NCBI RefSeq assembly: GCF_001955715.1
Contig: NZ_CP019239.1
Span: 2,108,001-2,172,000, forward strand
Reading direction: 5' to 3'
Length of the DNA: 64,000 nt
Origin: Rhodoferax saidenbachensis
Lineage (GTDB): Bacteria; Pseudomonadota; Gammaproteobacteria; Burkholderiales; Burkholderiaceae_C
Numbering within the stretch: position 1 is the stretch's first letter; each line of letters begins with the position of its first letter. The notes under the pieces are model-generated. The model was not told the DNA's origin and searched no databases. It was given only the letters and a program-made list of their open reading frames with translations. Position numbers and translations under genes: made by a program. Of this stretch, positions 1-7,334 are shown piece by piece.

Positions 1-130
1 GCAGGAAGGCCACGGCCCATGGGTTTTGCAGGCCGCTGGCGATAGTTTCGGTGCGTACGGCTTGTGCAGATGCGCTATGAAGGGTGAGCGCACCGAGTGC
101 CGCCATCACCCAGGATTTCAAGCATTTCAT
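1..130 (-). CDS. PQQ-dependent sugar dehydrogenase (YliI/GSDH type), N-terminal fragment
   Basis: Only the first 43 codons lie in the window; the gene continues off the left edge. Reading the minus strand from the ATG at 130 gives a signal peptide (MKCLKSWVMAALGALTLHSA, then SAQA) followed by VRTETIASGLQNPWAVAFL. The 'GL-x-NPWA-x-AFL' start of the mature region is typical of the first beta-propeller blade of soluble aldose/sorbosone dehydrogenases, which are periplasmic PQQ enzymes. The start codon directly abuts a copy of the palindromic repeat at 131-178. The gene follows the aminotransferase gene on the same strand by about 40 bp, so the two may be cotranscribed. The family call rests on a short stretch. 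Confidence 0.6.
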   Translation of the reverse strand, partial: MKCLKSWVMAALGALTLHSASAQAVRTETIASGLQNPWAVAFL

Positions 131-178
131 GGCTCTAGCCCTTATGGATAGTGCGCAAGCCGCTCCTGAATTTATAGC
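131..178 (-). repeat. Palindromic repeat copy 1 (GCTA..TTGCGCA..GGGCTAGAGCC)
   Basis: Read on the minus strand: GCTATAAATTCAGGAGC, then GGCTTGCGCACTATCCATAA, then GGGCTAGAGCC. This matches the family at 1055, 12922, 18233, 25589, 29516, 36415, 37170 and 58800. The TAA at 174-172 inside the copy is the stop codon of the upstream aminotransferase. The start codon of the next gene follows the last base of the copy, and the AGGAG inside it lies about 30 nt upstream of that start. Confidence 0.85.
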
Positions 179-1332
179 GACTGCAGGCGTTTCAAGGCGT
201 TGTGCAGGGTCTCGTCCTGCTTGGCGAAACAGAAACGTACCACACGCTGGTCAAACCCTTCACCGTAAAAGGCGGATAGCGGGATGGCGGCCACGCCCAC
301 TTCGCGGGTGAGCCACTGGCAGAAGTCGGCCTCGTTCAGGTCGCTCACCTCCGAGATGTCCACGCACTGGAAGTAGCTGCCCTCAGACGGCAGCAGCTTG
401 AAGCGGGTGTTCTGCAAGCCAGCGCGAAACAGGTCGCGCCTTCGCTGGTAGAAGGCTGGCAGGTCCTGATACGGCGCGGGGTTGGCCAGATAGCGGGCCA
501 GCCCGTACTGCACCGGCGTGTTGACGGTGAACACATTGAACTGGTGCACCTTGCGGAACTCGGCCATCAGCGGGGCGGGCGCGACCACGGTGCCCACTTT
601 CCAGCCGGTGACATGGAAGGTCTTGCCAAAGCTGGAGACCACGAAGGCGCGCGCAGCCAGCCCGGGAAAGCGCGACGCACTTTCATGCTGCGCGCCGTCG
701 AACACCATGTGTTCGTAGACCTCGTCACTGATCAGCAGGATATTGGTGGGGGCCAGCAGGTCCTGCAGCGCCAGCATGTCGGCACGCGACCAGACGGTGG
801 CGCTGGGGTTGTGCGGCGTGTTGATGAGGATGGCGCGGGTGCGCGGCGTGATGGCAGCGCTGATCTTGGCAAAGTCGGGGCGGAAGGTGCCTGGCGTCAG
901 GGGCACCCGCACGGCCACGCCACCGGCCAGTTCGATATTGGGCACATAACTGTCGTAGCAGGGCTCCAGCACGATCACTTCATCGCCCGGGTGGACGATG
1001 GCCAGGATGGCGGTGATGATGGCCTGTGTGGCCCCGGCTGTGATGGTAATTTCGTCTGCAGCCCCATACTGGTGTGCGTGAAGCGCTTCTATTTTGGTAG
1101 CAACGGCCTCGCGCAGTGCAGGCACACCTGGCATGGGCGGGTACTGGTTGTGCCCTGCCTGCATGGCCTGGGTGACCTGGTCCACCAGAGCCGGGTCACA
1201 GGCAAAGTCCGGGAAACCCTGGCCCAGGTTGACGGCCTTGTGTTCTGCAGCCAGCGCCGACATGACGGTGAAGATGGTGGTGCCAACCGCAGGCAGGCGG
1301 CTGGTGATGGAGGGAGTGGGAAAGGTGGTCAT
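172..1332 (-). CDS. PLP-dependent aminotransferase, class I/II (methionine aminotransferase YbdL-like)
   Basis: A 386-residue fold-type I aminotransferase. N171-N175 lie in the NTPHNPSA motif. The Schiff-base lysine is K237 in SSFGKTFHVTGWKVG. The N-terminal NLGQGFPDF and the QYPPMPGVPALR segment are typical of the YbdL/kynurenine aminotransferase branch, which transaminates methionine and aromatic amino acids with 2-oxo acids in the cytoplasm. Substrate assignment is inferred from similarity to YbdL. Codons around residues 80-95 (ATKIEALHAHQYGAAD) are formed by a palindromic repeat copy at 1055-1101, and the stop codon lies in a second copy at 131-178. It lies downstream of cysB on the same strand, which would suit a role in sulfur amino-acid metabolism. 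Confidence 0.85.
   Translation of the reverse strand: MTTFPTPSITSRLPAVGTTIFTVMSALAAEHKAVNLGQGFPDFACDPALVDQVTQAMQAGHNQYPPMPGVPALREAVATKIEALHAHQYGAADEITITAGATQAIITAILAIVHPGDEVIVLEPCYDSYVPNIELAGGVAVRVPLTPGTFRPDFAKISAAITPRTRAILINTPHNPSATVWSRADMLALQDLLAPTNILLISDEVYEHMVFDGAQHESASRFPGLAARAFVVSSFGKTFHVTGWKVGTVVAPAPLMAEFRKVHQFNVFTVNTPVQYGLARYLANPAPYQDLPAFYQRRRDLFRAGLQNTRFKLLPSEGSYFQCVDISEVSDLNEADFCQWLTREVGVAAIPLSAFYGEGFDQRVVRFCFAKQDETLHNALKRLQSL
1055..1101 (-). repeat. Palindromic repeat copy 2, inside the aminotransferase gene
   Basis: Minus strand: GCTACCAAAATAGAAGC, GCTTCACGCACACCAGTAT, GGGGCTGCAGA. The half-palindrome spacing and the GCGCA-like centre match the other copies. It is in the sense orientation relative to the gene and is read as A-T-K-I-E-A-L-H-A-H-Q-Y-G-A-A. 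This is the same frame used by the sense copy in the hydrolase gene at 29516. Confidence 0.7.
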
Positions 1333-1384
1333 GCAATCACGCGATGAAGGAGATGAATGTCTTTAACGGCAGCTTGAAGGGGAG

Positions 1385-2350
1385 TCACAACTCGTAGTCG
1401 TTGACATGCCCGTCCATGGCTTTGGCGATCAGGTTGCGGTTCAGGCGGGTGCTCAGCAGCTCGGCAAAGGTGTAGACAAAGTTGCGCAGGTAGGCGCTGC
1501 GTTTGAAGGCCACACGTGCCACGTTCTGGCCAAACAGCACGCCGGCAGGGCGCACCACCAGGCCGCCCTTGCCGCCGTTGTTCTCGCAGTCGTCCTGCAC
1601 GTCACGCACCGCCATCTCGGCGGCGATGCCCACACCCAGACCCAGGCGCACATAGGTCTTGATCACGTCGGAATCGATAGCTTCGAGCGCAATGCGTGGT
1701 TCCAGCTTCTTGGCGGCAAAGGCCAGGTCGATCTTGGTGCGTCCGGTGAACGACGGGTGGTAGGTGATGAGGGGCTCCAGCGCCACGTCTTCCAGGGTGA
1801 TACGTTCCTTCTGCGCCAACGGGTGGTCCACGGGCAACACCAGCATGTGTTGCCACTCGTAGCAGGGCAGGGTGACCAGCTCGGAGTAGGCGGCCAGCGA
1901 TTCGGTGGCAATGCCGATTTCGGCCACTTCGTCGATCAGCATGCGGGCCACCTGGTCGGGCGCGCCCTGGTGCAGGCTGATATTGACCTTGGGATACGCG
2001 GTGCGCAATGCGGCCACTTTTTCGGGCAGCACATAGCGGGCTTGCGTGTGGGTGGTGGCGATGGACAGGGTGCCACTGTCTTCTGCACTGTACTGCTCGC
2101 CAATGCGCTTGAGGTTACCGACCTCGCGCATGATCAGTTCAATGCTTTTGAGTACGTGCTGGCCGGGCTCGGTGATGCGTTTGAGGCGTTTGCCGTGGCG
2201 CGCAAAAATGTCGATGCCCAGCTCTTCTTCCAGTTCGATGATGGCCTTGGAAACGCCAGGCTGCGAGGTGTGCAGCGCCTTGGCGGCCTCGGTCAGATTG
2301 AGGTTGCGGCGCGCGGCTTCCTGGACGAAGCGAAACTGGTGGAGGTTCAT
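1385..2350 (-). CDS. cysB: LysR-family transcriptional regulator CysB
   Basis: A 321-residue LysR regulator (CysB is usually about 320). The N-terminal winged HTH (residues 1-60, NLTEAAKALHTSQPGVSKAI) is followed by a periplasmic-binding-protein-like effector domain. It starts MNLHQFRFVQEAARRNLNLT and has the GTLSIATTHTQARYVLP segment at about 93-109, both characteristic of CysB. CysB activates sulfate uptake and assimilation genes and senses acetylserine. The adjacent sirohydrochlorin chelatase-like gene fits, since sulfite reductase needs siroheme. The ATG at 2350 sits before an AT-rich gap of about 45 bp. Confidence 0.93.
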   Translation of the reverse strand: MNLHQFRFVQEAARRNLNLTEAAKALHTSQPGVSKAIIELEEELGIDIFARHGKRLKRITEPGQHVLKSIELIMREVGNLKRIGEQYSAEDSGTLSIATTHTQARYVLPEKVAALRTAYPKVNISLHQGAPDQVARMLIDEVAEIGIATESLAAYSELVTLPCYEWQHMLVLPVDHPLAQKERITLEDVALEPLITYHPSFTGRTKIDLAFAAKKLEPRIALEAIDSDVIKTYVRLGLGVGIAAEMAVRDVQDDCENNGGKGGLVVRPAGVLFGQNVARVAFKRSAYLRNFVYTFAELLSTRLNRNLIAKAMDGHVNDYEL

Positions 2351-2393
2351 ATCTAATTTCAGCTAAGAATGAAATTCATTATGCTTCAATCAT

Positions 2394-2780
2394 CTATGGC
2401 TTCAAGCCTTCCAGGGCGATTTCTGCCAGCAGATGCACCAAACGTGGGCTTTCGCCCACAGCGCCTTGCAAGCTGAATTGCACTTGCGGGTGCTGGGCAC
2501 GGAGCCCCGCCACCAGCAGCGGCAAATCCTCGCGAGCATGTTTGCCAACGCCCAGGAACAGCGGCACGATGGTGATGGCGTTCACGCCTGCATTTGTCAA
2601 TTCCAGCGTGGCTTGCGCGATGTCGGGTGTGCTCAGTTCGAGGTAAGCACACTGCACCGGAGTCAACGGGGAAAGCTCTTTGAGCCGGGCCGCCACGGCT
2701 TCCATGGGCTTATGCCACAGAGGATCCCGCGAACCATGGGCAAACAGGATGATGCCTGGGCGTTGCTGCGGCGCGGTCAT
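2394..2780 (-). CDS. CbiX/SirB-type sirohydrochlorin chelatase domain protein
   Basis: A 128-residue single-domain protein beginning MTAPQQRPGIILFAHGSRDPLW. The LFAHGSRD metal-binding motif (His at about 15) and the IVPLFLGVGKHAREDLP segment with its second histidine are hallmarks of short class II chelatases (CbiX small/SirB). These insert Co or Fe into sirohydrochlorin for cobalamin or siroheme. An in-frame upstream extension of 26 codons overlaps lptG. I chose the ATG at 2780 because it gives the 4-bp ATGA overlap with the lptG stop and a normal N-terminus. It lies next to cysB, so a siroheme (ferrochelatase) role is the better guess. The metal cannot be read from the sequence. Confidence 0.82.
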   Translation of the reverse strand: MTAPQQRPGIILFAHGSRDPLWHKPMEAVAARLKELSPLTPVQCAYLELSTPDIAQATLELTNAGVNAITIVPLFLGVGKHAREDLPLLVAGLRAQHPQVQFSLQGAVGESPRLVHLLAEIALEGLKP

Positions 2781-3880
2781 CGTCGGATCACCAGCCAGCC
2801 GAAGGCCGAGAGCGAGAGCAGCGAATAAATCAGGCCCGGCAGTGCCGCCGTAAACCACGGCGCCCAGCCGCGCAGCGTGCCCAGGTCGCCCAGCACATTG
2901 TTGAGCAGCACAAAGCTGATGCCGGCCATCACGCCGCCAAAGACGTAGGTGGCAATACTGCCGGAACGGAAATGCAGGTAAGCGAAGGGCAGTGCCAGTA
3001 CCACCATCACCAGGCAGCTCAGGGGGTAAAACACCTTTTTCCAGAACTGCACTTCGTATTTCTGCGCGCTTTGGCCGTTGGCCTCCAGGTGACCGATGTA
3101 CTGGAACAAATCGATCGTGCCCATGCGCTCGGGGCGCAGGACGGCGGCGGCCACCATTTCGGCGCTGATCTGGGTGGGCCAGCGGAAACTCTCCGAGAAC
3201 GCGCGATCCACCCGGTGGGAGGGCGTATCGGTGGTGAACTCAGTACGGTCGACCTTCTCGAGCAACCAGTCCTCGTGTTCACCAAAACGGGCCGATTGCC
3301 CCTGCGTCATGGACACCAGATAGCCCTGGTTGTCGAATTCAAAAATGCGCACATCTTTCATGTTGCCGTCGGAGTCCAGCGAGCCGACGTTGACCGAATA
3401 GTTGCCGTAGGCCTGTTTTTCCTTGAGCCACGCGCCCGTCTTTCCCACGGTAATGCGACCCTGGTACTGCGACTTGAGCAGTTGCGCCGTGCGGTCCGCC
3501 AGCGGCGCGAGGTAGTCCCCTACGGCAAAGGTGAACACCACAAAGCCCACCCCCAGCAGCAACAGCGTACGCAAAGCGCGCCAGGGCCCCAGCCCGCTGG
3601 TGCGCAGAATGGTGAATTCGGAGCTCTGGGCAAAACGCGCCATCACAAAAATGGTGCCTATGAGTACGGTGATGGGCAGCAGCTCATACACGTGGCTGGG
3701 CGCCATCAGGGTGACGTACAGCATGGCCTGGGGCAGTTTGTAACCGGCGGCACCAAAACGACCGATAGCCTGCAGCTCTTCGACAAAGTCAAAGAAGAAA
3801 AACAGGGCCACAAACCCCAAGGTCACCAGCGCGACCGCGGTCACCATTTCGCCGTAAAAGAGGCGGCGCAGCGTTCTCAT
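2777..3880 (-). CDS. lptG: LPS export ABC transporter permease LptG
   Basis: A 367-residue inner-membrane protein of the YjgP/YjgQ family. Three hydrophobic segments near the N-terminus (about 10-30, 50-75, 95-125) and three near the C-terminus (about 275-365) flank a periplasmic beta-jellyroll domain. With LptF and the LptB ATPase it extracts lipopolysaccharide from the inner membrane and passes it to the Lpt bridge. Its start overlaps the lptF stop by 4 bp, so the two are translationally coupled. lptB is not in the window. Confidence 0.93.
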   Translation of the reverse strand: MRTLRRLFYGEMVTAVALVTLGFVALFFFFDFVEELQAIGRFGAAGYKLPQAMLYVTLMAPSHVYELLPITVLIGTIFVMARFAQSSEFTILRTSGLGPWRALRTLLLLGVGFVVFTFAVGDYLAPLADRTAQLLKSQYQGRITVGKTGAWLKEKQAYGNYSVNVGSLDSDGNMKDVRIFEFDNQGYLVSMTQGQSARFGEHEDWLLEKVDRTEFTTDTPSHRVDRAFSESFRWPTQISAEMVAAAVLRPERMGTIDLFQYIGHLEANGQSAQKYEVQFWKKVFYPLSCLVMVVLALPFAYLHFRSGSIATYVFGGVMAGISFVLLNNVLGDLGTLRGWAPWFTAALPGLIYSLLSLSAFGWLVIRR

Positions 3881-4989
3881 GGTGTGCCTCCGGTGGTTAC
3901 CGAGGCCTGCGGCAGGGGGCGCCGGCGCAGCACCCAGTTGTTATGGCGTTTGGCCAGCCATAACAGGCCCAGCACCAGTGCACCACCGTGCAGCGCGAAC
4001 AAAAAGGCGCCAAACGGCACCTGGTTGGCCGCAATCCAGCTTTTTCCAAGCACCAACAGGTTGAAATAAACGATGAATGCCAGAAAGGCCACACCCAGAT
4101 TGGCCGTGCGACCCACGCGCGGATTCACGCCCGCGGCGGCCAGGCCGATGATGACGAAATTGAAGGCCGCCAATGTGAGGCCAAAACGCCAGGACAACTC
4201 GGCCAAATGCTGTGGAATGGGGGTCTTGATCAGGTCCAGCGATGTCATCGCGCTGAATGGCACGTAACTGCGCGCGGAAGGGTCATCGGCACCGACACGC
4301 GCACCGTAACTCTCAAACACGCTGATGCTCATATCGGTTTTTCCGCGGGTCTTTTCCAGGCGTTGGCCGTTTTGAAGGACCAGAAAGCGGTCCGGGCCGA
4401 TCACCTCCACATGCCCCGTGCGGGCAGAGGTGATGGTTTCCTTGTTCTGCTCGTTGGTGGCAATGAAGACGTTGTTGCCAGACTGGTTGTCTTTGGCGTC
4501 CTTCTCAATGAAGAACACGCGGTCGCCGTTGGCAGATTCCTGGAACTGGCCCGGCTCGATGCGCGCGATGTCGCCACGTTTCTCGTACTTGTCACGCAAG
4601 TCTTCAATCCGGCCAAAGGCCCAGGGCAGGATAAAAAAGGCGAGGGCCAGAATCAGCACCAGAATGGGCCAGGCAAAGCGAAACAGGGGATTGATCAGCG
4701 AAACCAGCCCCCGGCCACTGCCAAACCAGATCACCATTTCACTGTCGCGGAACATGCGGGTCAGGACGTTGAGCACGGCAATGAACAGGCTCATGGACAG
4801 GATGGTGGGCATGTCCGACAGCACCGTGTACCCCATGATGATCATCACGTCCGTGGGGTTGAACGTGCCCCGGGAGGCCTCGCCCACGGTGCGGATCAGG
4901 GTCATTGTCATCACCACCGTCACCAGAACCACCAGGGTGGCGCCAAAACTGCGTGCGAGTTCTTTGCGGATGGAGGAATGGAATAACAT
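3877..4989 (-). CDS. lptF: LPS export ABC transporter permease LptF
   Basis: A 370-residue YjgP/YjgQ permease starting MLFHSSIRKELARSFGATLV, with the N-terminal amphipathic segment and first transmembrane helix usual for LptF. The periplasmic jellyroll lies at about 130-260 and the C-terminal helices at about 270-350. It partners LptG. Its start codon is only 23 bp from the divergent pepA start, so both promoters must overlap coding sequence. The same divergent order is found in E. coli. I see no good Shine-Dalgarno before this ATG. Confidence 0.93.
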   Translation of the reverse strand: MLFHSSIRKELARSFGATLVVLVTVVMTMTLIRTVGEASRGTFNPTDVMIIMGYTVLSDMPTILSMSLFIAVLNVLTRMFRDSEMVIWFGSGRGLVSLINPLFRFAWPILVLILALAFFILPWAFGRIEDLRDKYEKRGDIARIEPGQFQESANGDRVFFIEKDAKDNQSGNNVFIATNEQNKETITSARTGHVEVIGPDRFLVLQNGQRLEKTRGKTDMSISVFESYGARVGADDPSARSYVPFSAMTSLDLIKTPIPQHLAELSWRFGLTLAAFNFVIIGLAAAGVNPRVGRTANLGVAFLAFIVYFNLLVLGKSWIAANQVPFGAFLFALHGGALVLGLLWLAKRHNNWVLRRRPLPQASVTTGGTP

Positions 4990-5012
4990 GGCGGAGAAGG
5001 AAAAACCGAATT

Positions 5013-6458
5013 ATGAACTTTGAAATCAAACCTCTGGGCCTCGTGGGCGTTGGCAGTGAAAAATGTGATGCCCTGATCGTCCTGGTGTCCCAGGACTTCA
5101 AGCCGGCCAAGGACGATCTTTCGCAGCTCGTGGCCCAGGCCCTCAAATCCGGAGACCTGGAAGCCAAACCCGGCAAGCCACTGTCTTTGTACCGGCCGGT
5201 GCAGGCCAATGCCGTGCGTGTGGTGCTGGCAGGCGTAGGCGAGGGGTCCGCTCGCCAGGTGCGTTCGGCGGTGGGCGCTGCGCTGGCGCTTGTGAAGTCC
5301 GCCGCGTTGAAAAAGCTGGTCATCAGCTTTGCCGCACCGGCGCGTGATGAGGCCGTGCGGGCAGCAGTGCTGGCTGCGGCAGATGCCAGTTACGTCTACA
5401 CCGCGACCAAATCCAAGGCTGAAGGACGCACGCTGCAAAAAGTCGTGCTTGCCGCGACCAATGCGTCCGAAGTGAAGCTCTCTTTCAACCGCGCTGTAGC
5501 TACGGTAGCAGGGGTGGAAGTGGCCAAAGAATGGGCCAACCGGCCTGCCAACCACGCCACGCCAACGTTACTGGGCCAGGCGGCTCAGGAACTGGCCAAG
5601 ATAGCCAAGATCAGTTGCGAGGTGTTGGGACCCAAAGAGGTGGCCAAATTGGGCATGGGTTCGTTCATGGCCGTGGCGCAGGGCTCCGAGCAGCCATTGC
5701 GCTTCATCGTGCTGCGTTATGACGGCGCCGCCAAGACCAAGGCACCGGTCGTGCTGGTGGGCAAGGGCATTACTTTTGACAGCGGCGGCATCTCCATCAA
5801 ACCTGCAGCTGAGATGGACGAAATGAAATTCGACATGTCTGGTGCGGCCAGCGTTCTGGGCGTGTTTCGCACCCTGGGGCAACTCAAACCCGCCATCAAT
5901 GTGGTCGGCTTGATCCCCGCCTGCGAAAACCTGATCAACGGGCGTGCGGTCAAACCCGGTGACGTGGTGACCAGCATGAGCGGTCAGACTATCGAGATTC
6001 TCAATACCGACGCGGAAGGTCGTCTGGTGTTGTGTGATGCACTGACCTATGCCGAACGCTTCAAACCTGCTGCTGTGGTGGACATTGCCACCCTGACCGG
6101 CGCCTGTGTGGTGGCATTGGGCAGCGTACGCAGCGGCCTGTTCTCGTCGAATGAGGCCTTGGGCGATGCGCTGATGGCGGCTGGCAACGTGGCGCAGGAT
6201 CTGAGCTGGCGCCTGCCACTGGACGATGAGTATTCAGAAGGGTTGAAAACCAATTTTGCCGACGTCGCCAATGTGGCAGGACGCGCCGGTGGTGCGATCA
6301 CTGCAGCCAAATTCCTGCAACGTTTCACCGAAAAGTTTCCCTGGGCGCATCTGGATATCGCCGGTACGGCTTGGAAGAGTGGCGCTGCCAAGGGCGCTAC
6401 CGGTCGTCCAGTCGGGCTGCTGGTCGAGTATCTGTTGGCCGAGGCGGACCGCAAGTAG
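5013..6458 (+). CDS. pepA: Leucyl aminopeptidase (cytosol aminopeptidase, M17)
   Basis: A 481-residue M17 peptidase. The N-terminal macro-like domain (1-150) precedes the catalytic domain, which carries VGKGITFDSGGISIKP (metal-binding Lys and Asp) and NTDAEGRLVL at about 331-340 (metal-binding Asp/Glu and catalytic Arg). The enzyme is a hexameric di-metal aminopeptidase removing N-terminal Leu and other residues. In E. coli PepA also binds DNA in Xer recombination and carAB control. I chose the ATG at 5013 because AAGGA lies 12-16 bases upstream and the N-terminus fits; the open frame extends upstream only into antisense lptF. holC follows 9 bp later. Confidence 0.95.
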   Translation: MNFEIKPLGLVGVGSEKCDALIVLVSQDFKPAKDDLSQLVAQALKSGDLEAKPGKPLSLYRPVQANAVRVVLAGVGEGSARQVRSAVGAALALVKSAALKKLVISFAAPARDEAVRAAVLAAADASYVYTATKSKAEGRTLQKVVLAATNASEVKLSFNRAVATVAGVEVAKEWANRPANHATPTLLGQAAQELAKIAKISCEVLGPKEVAKLGMGSFMAVAQGSEQPLRFIVLRYDGAAKTKAPVVLVGKGITFDSGGISIKPAAEMDEMKFDMSGAASVLGVFRTLGQLKPAINVVGLIPACENLINGRAVKPGDVVTSMSGQTIEILNTDAEGRLVLCDALTYAERFKPAAVVDIATLTGACVVALGSVRSGLFSSNEALGDALMAAGNVAQDLSWRLPLDDEYSEGLKTNFADVANVAGRAGGAITAAKFLQRFTEKFPWAHLDIAGTAWKSGAAKGATGRPVGLLVEYLLAEADRK

Positions 6459-6467
6459 GTTCGGCAA

Positions 6468-6905
6468 ATGACTGAGGTTGCCTTCCATTTTGGTGCGCCG
6501 GACAAGCTGGCTTACACCTGCCGCCTGCTGCGCAAAGCCGCGGGCAGCGGGGCCCGGGTGGTAGTACTGGGTGATGCGCGCAGCGTGCAGCAGCTGGATA
6601 CAGACCTGTGGGCTCTGGCGCCGACTGACTTTCTGGCGCACTGTGCTGAGGGTGCAGATGACAGCCTGATGCAACGCTCTGCGGTGGTGCTGGTGCAGCA
6701 GCTTCCTGCGGATTTACCGCACCGTCAGGTGCTGGTGAATCTCGCCGAGCAAGTGCCTCAGGGGTTTGACACCTTTGAGCGGGTGATTGAAGTGGTCAGC
6801 CATGACGATGCTGACAGGGCGCAGGCTAGGGGGCGCTGGAAACGGTATGTAGAGCTTGGGTATGCCATCACCCGGCATGATTTGGCCCTGAAAGGTGCGA
6901 ATTGA
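6468..6905 (+). CDS. holC: DNA polymerase III subunit chi
   Basis: A 145-residue protein beginning MTEVAFHFGAPDKLAYTCRLLRKA, the N-terminus expected of HolC. The LWALAPTDFLAHC segment (about 48-59) matches the family's W-x-x-x-P-x-x-F-x-P/A-H motif. Chi links the clamp loader, through psi, to SSB. It lies directly behind pepA as in many proteobacteria. Its stop overlaps the next start (TGATG). Confidence 0.92.
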   Translation: MTEVAFHFGAPDKLAYTCRLLRKAAGSGARVVVLGDARSVQQLDTDLWALAPTDFLAHCAEGADDSLMQRSAVVLVQQLPADLPHRQVLVNLAEQVPQGFDTFERVIEVVSHDDADRAQARGRWKRYVELGYAITRHDLALKGAN

Positions 6906-7192
6906 TGTCTTCGACCAAGGCGACTCCCAGATTCCTTCCCACACTCACGGAAGTGGTGCATCCTGCCTCGCCGGTCGTCGCACGGGCTTCGGCTGAAGAC
7001 CGGGCGCAACTGGTCGAGCGCGTGACCCAGCGTGCCGTTGCGGCAGTGCAGGAGCAGTTGCAAGCCACACTTCAGTCGCTGTTAGACGAGCACGTGCAAA
7101 TCCTGGCACAACGCTTGCAAGCGGAAACGGAGCGCGTAGTCCGGCTGGCGGTGTCCCAGGCCCTGTCTGAGGAAAATGCCTCGGGGTCCTGA
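6905..7192 (+). CDS. Small uncharacterised protein coupled to holC
   Basis: A 95-residue protein without a signal peptide or membrane helix. The N-terminal 25 residues are basic and proline-containing (STKATPRFLPTLTEVV). The rest (about 30-90) is a charged alanine/glutamine-rich helix (QRAVAAVQEQLQATLQSLLD and onward), probably a coiled coil. The ATG overlaps the holC stop in TGATG, giving translational coupling; a TTG one codon upstream is possible but less likely. I do not recognise a family. The position suggests a replication-linked or housekeeping role, which is inference only. Confidence 0.72.
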   Translation: MSSTKATPRFLPTLTEVVHPASPVVARASAEDRAQLVERVTQRAVAAVQEQLQATLQSLLDEHVQILAQRLQAETERVVRLAVSQALSEENASGS

Positions 7193-7334
7193 ATGCAGGG
7201 GTGTTGCGGAGCAGCCATATTTTTCCTCGCTTGGTGACTTCCCTATATCCGCTGGTCAGAATCTGCGCTATCGTGTTGGGTGTGGAATAAATAATTCACG
7301 CTGTTTTTTCTTTGTTTAAATTTTTGGAGTTTTT

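Noticed and set aside
5495..5515. GTAGCTACGGTAGC in pepA as another palindromic repeat copy
   Set aside because: Only a short palindrome is shared. The TTGCGCA centre and GGGCTAGAGGCC end are missing, so chance is likely.
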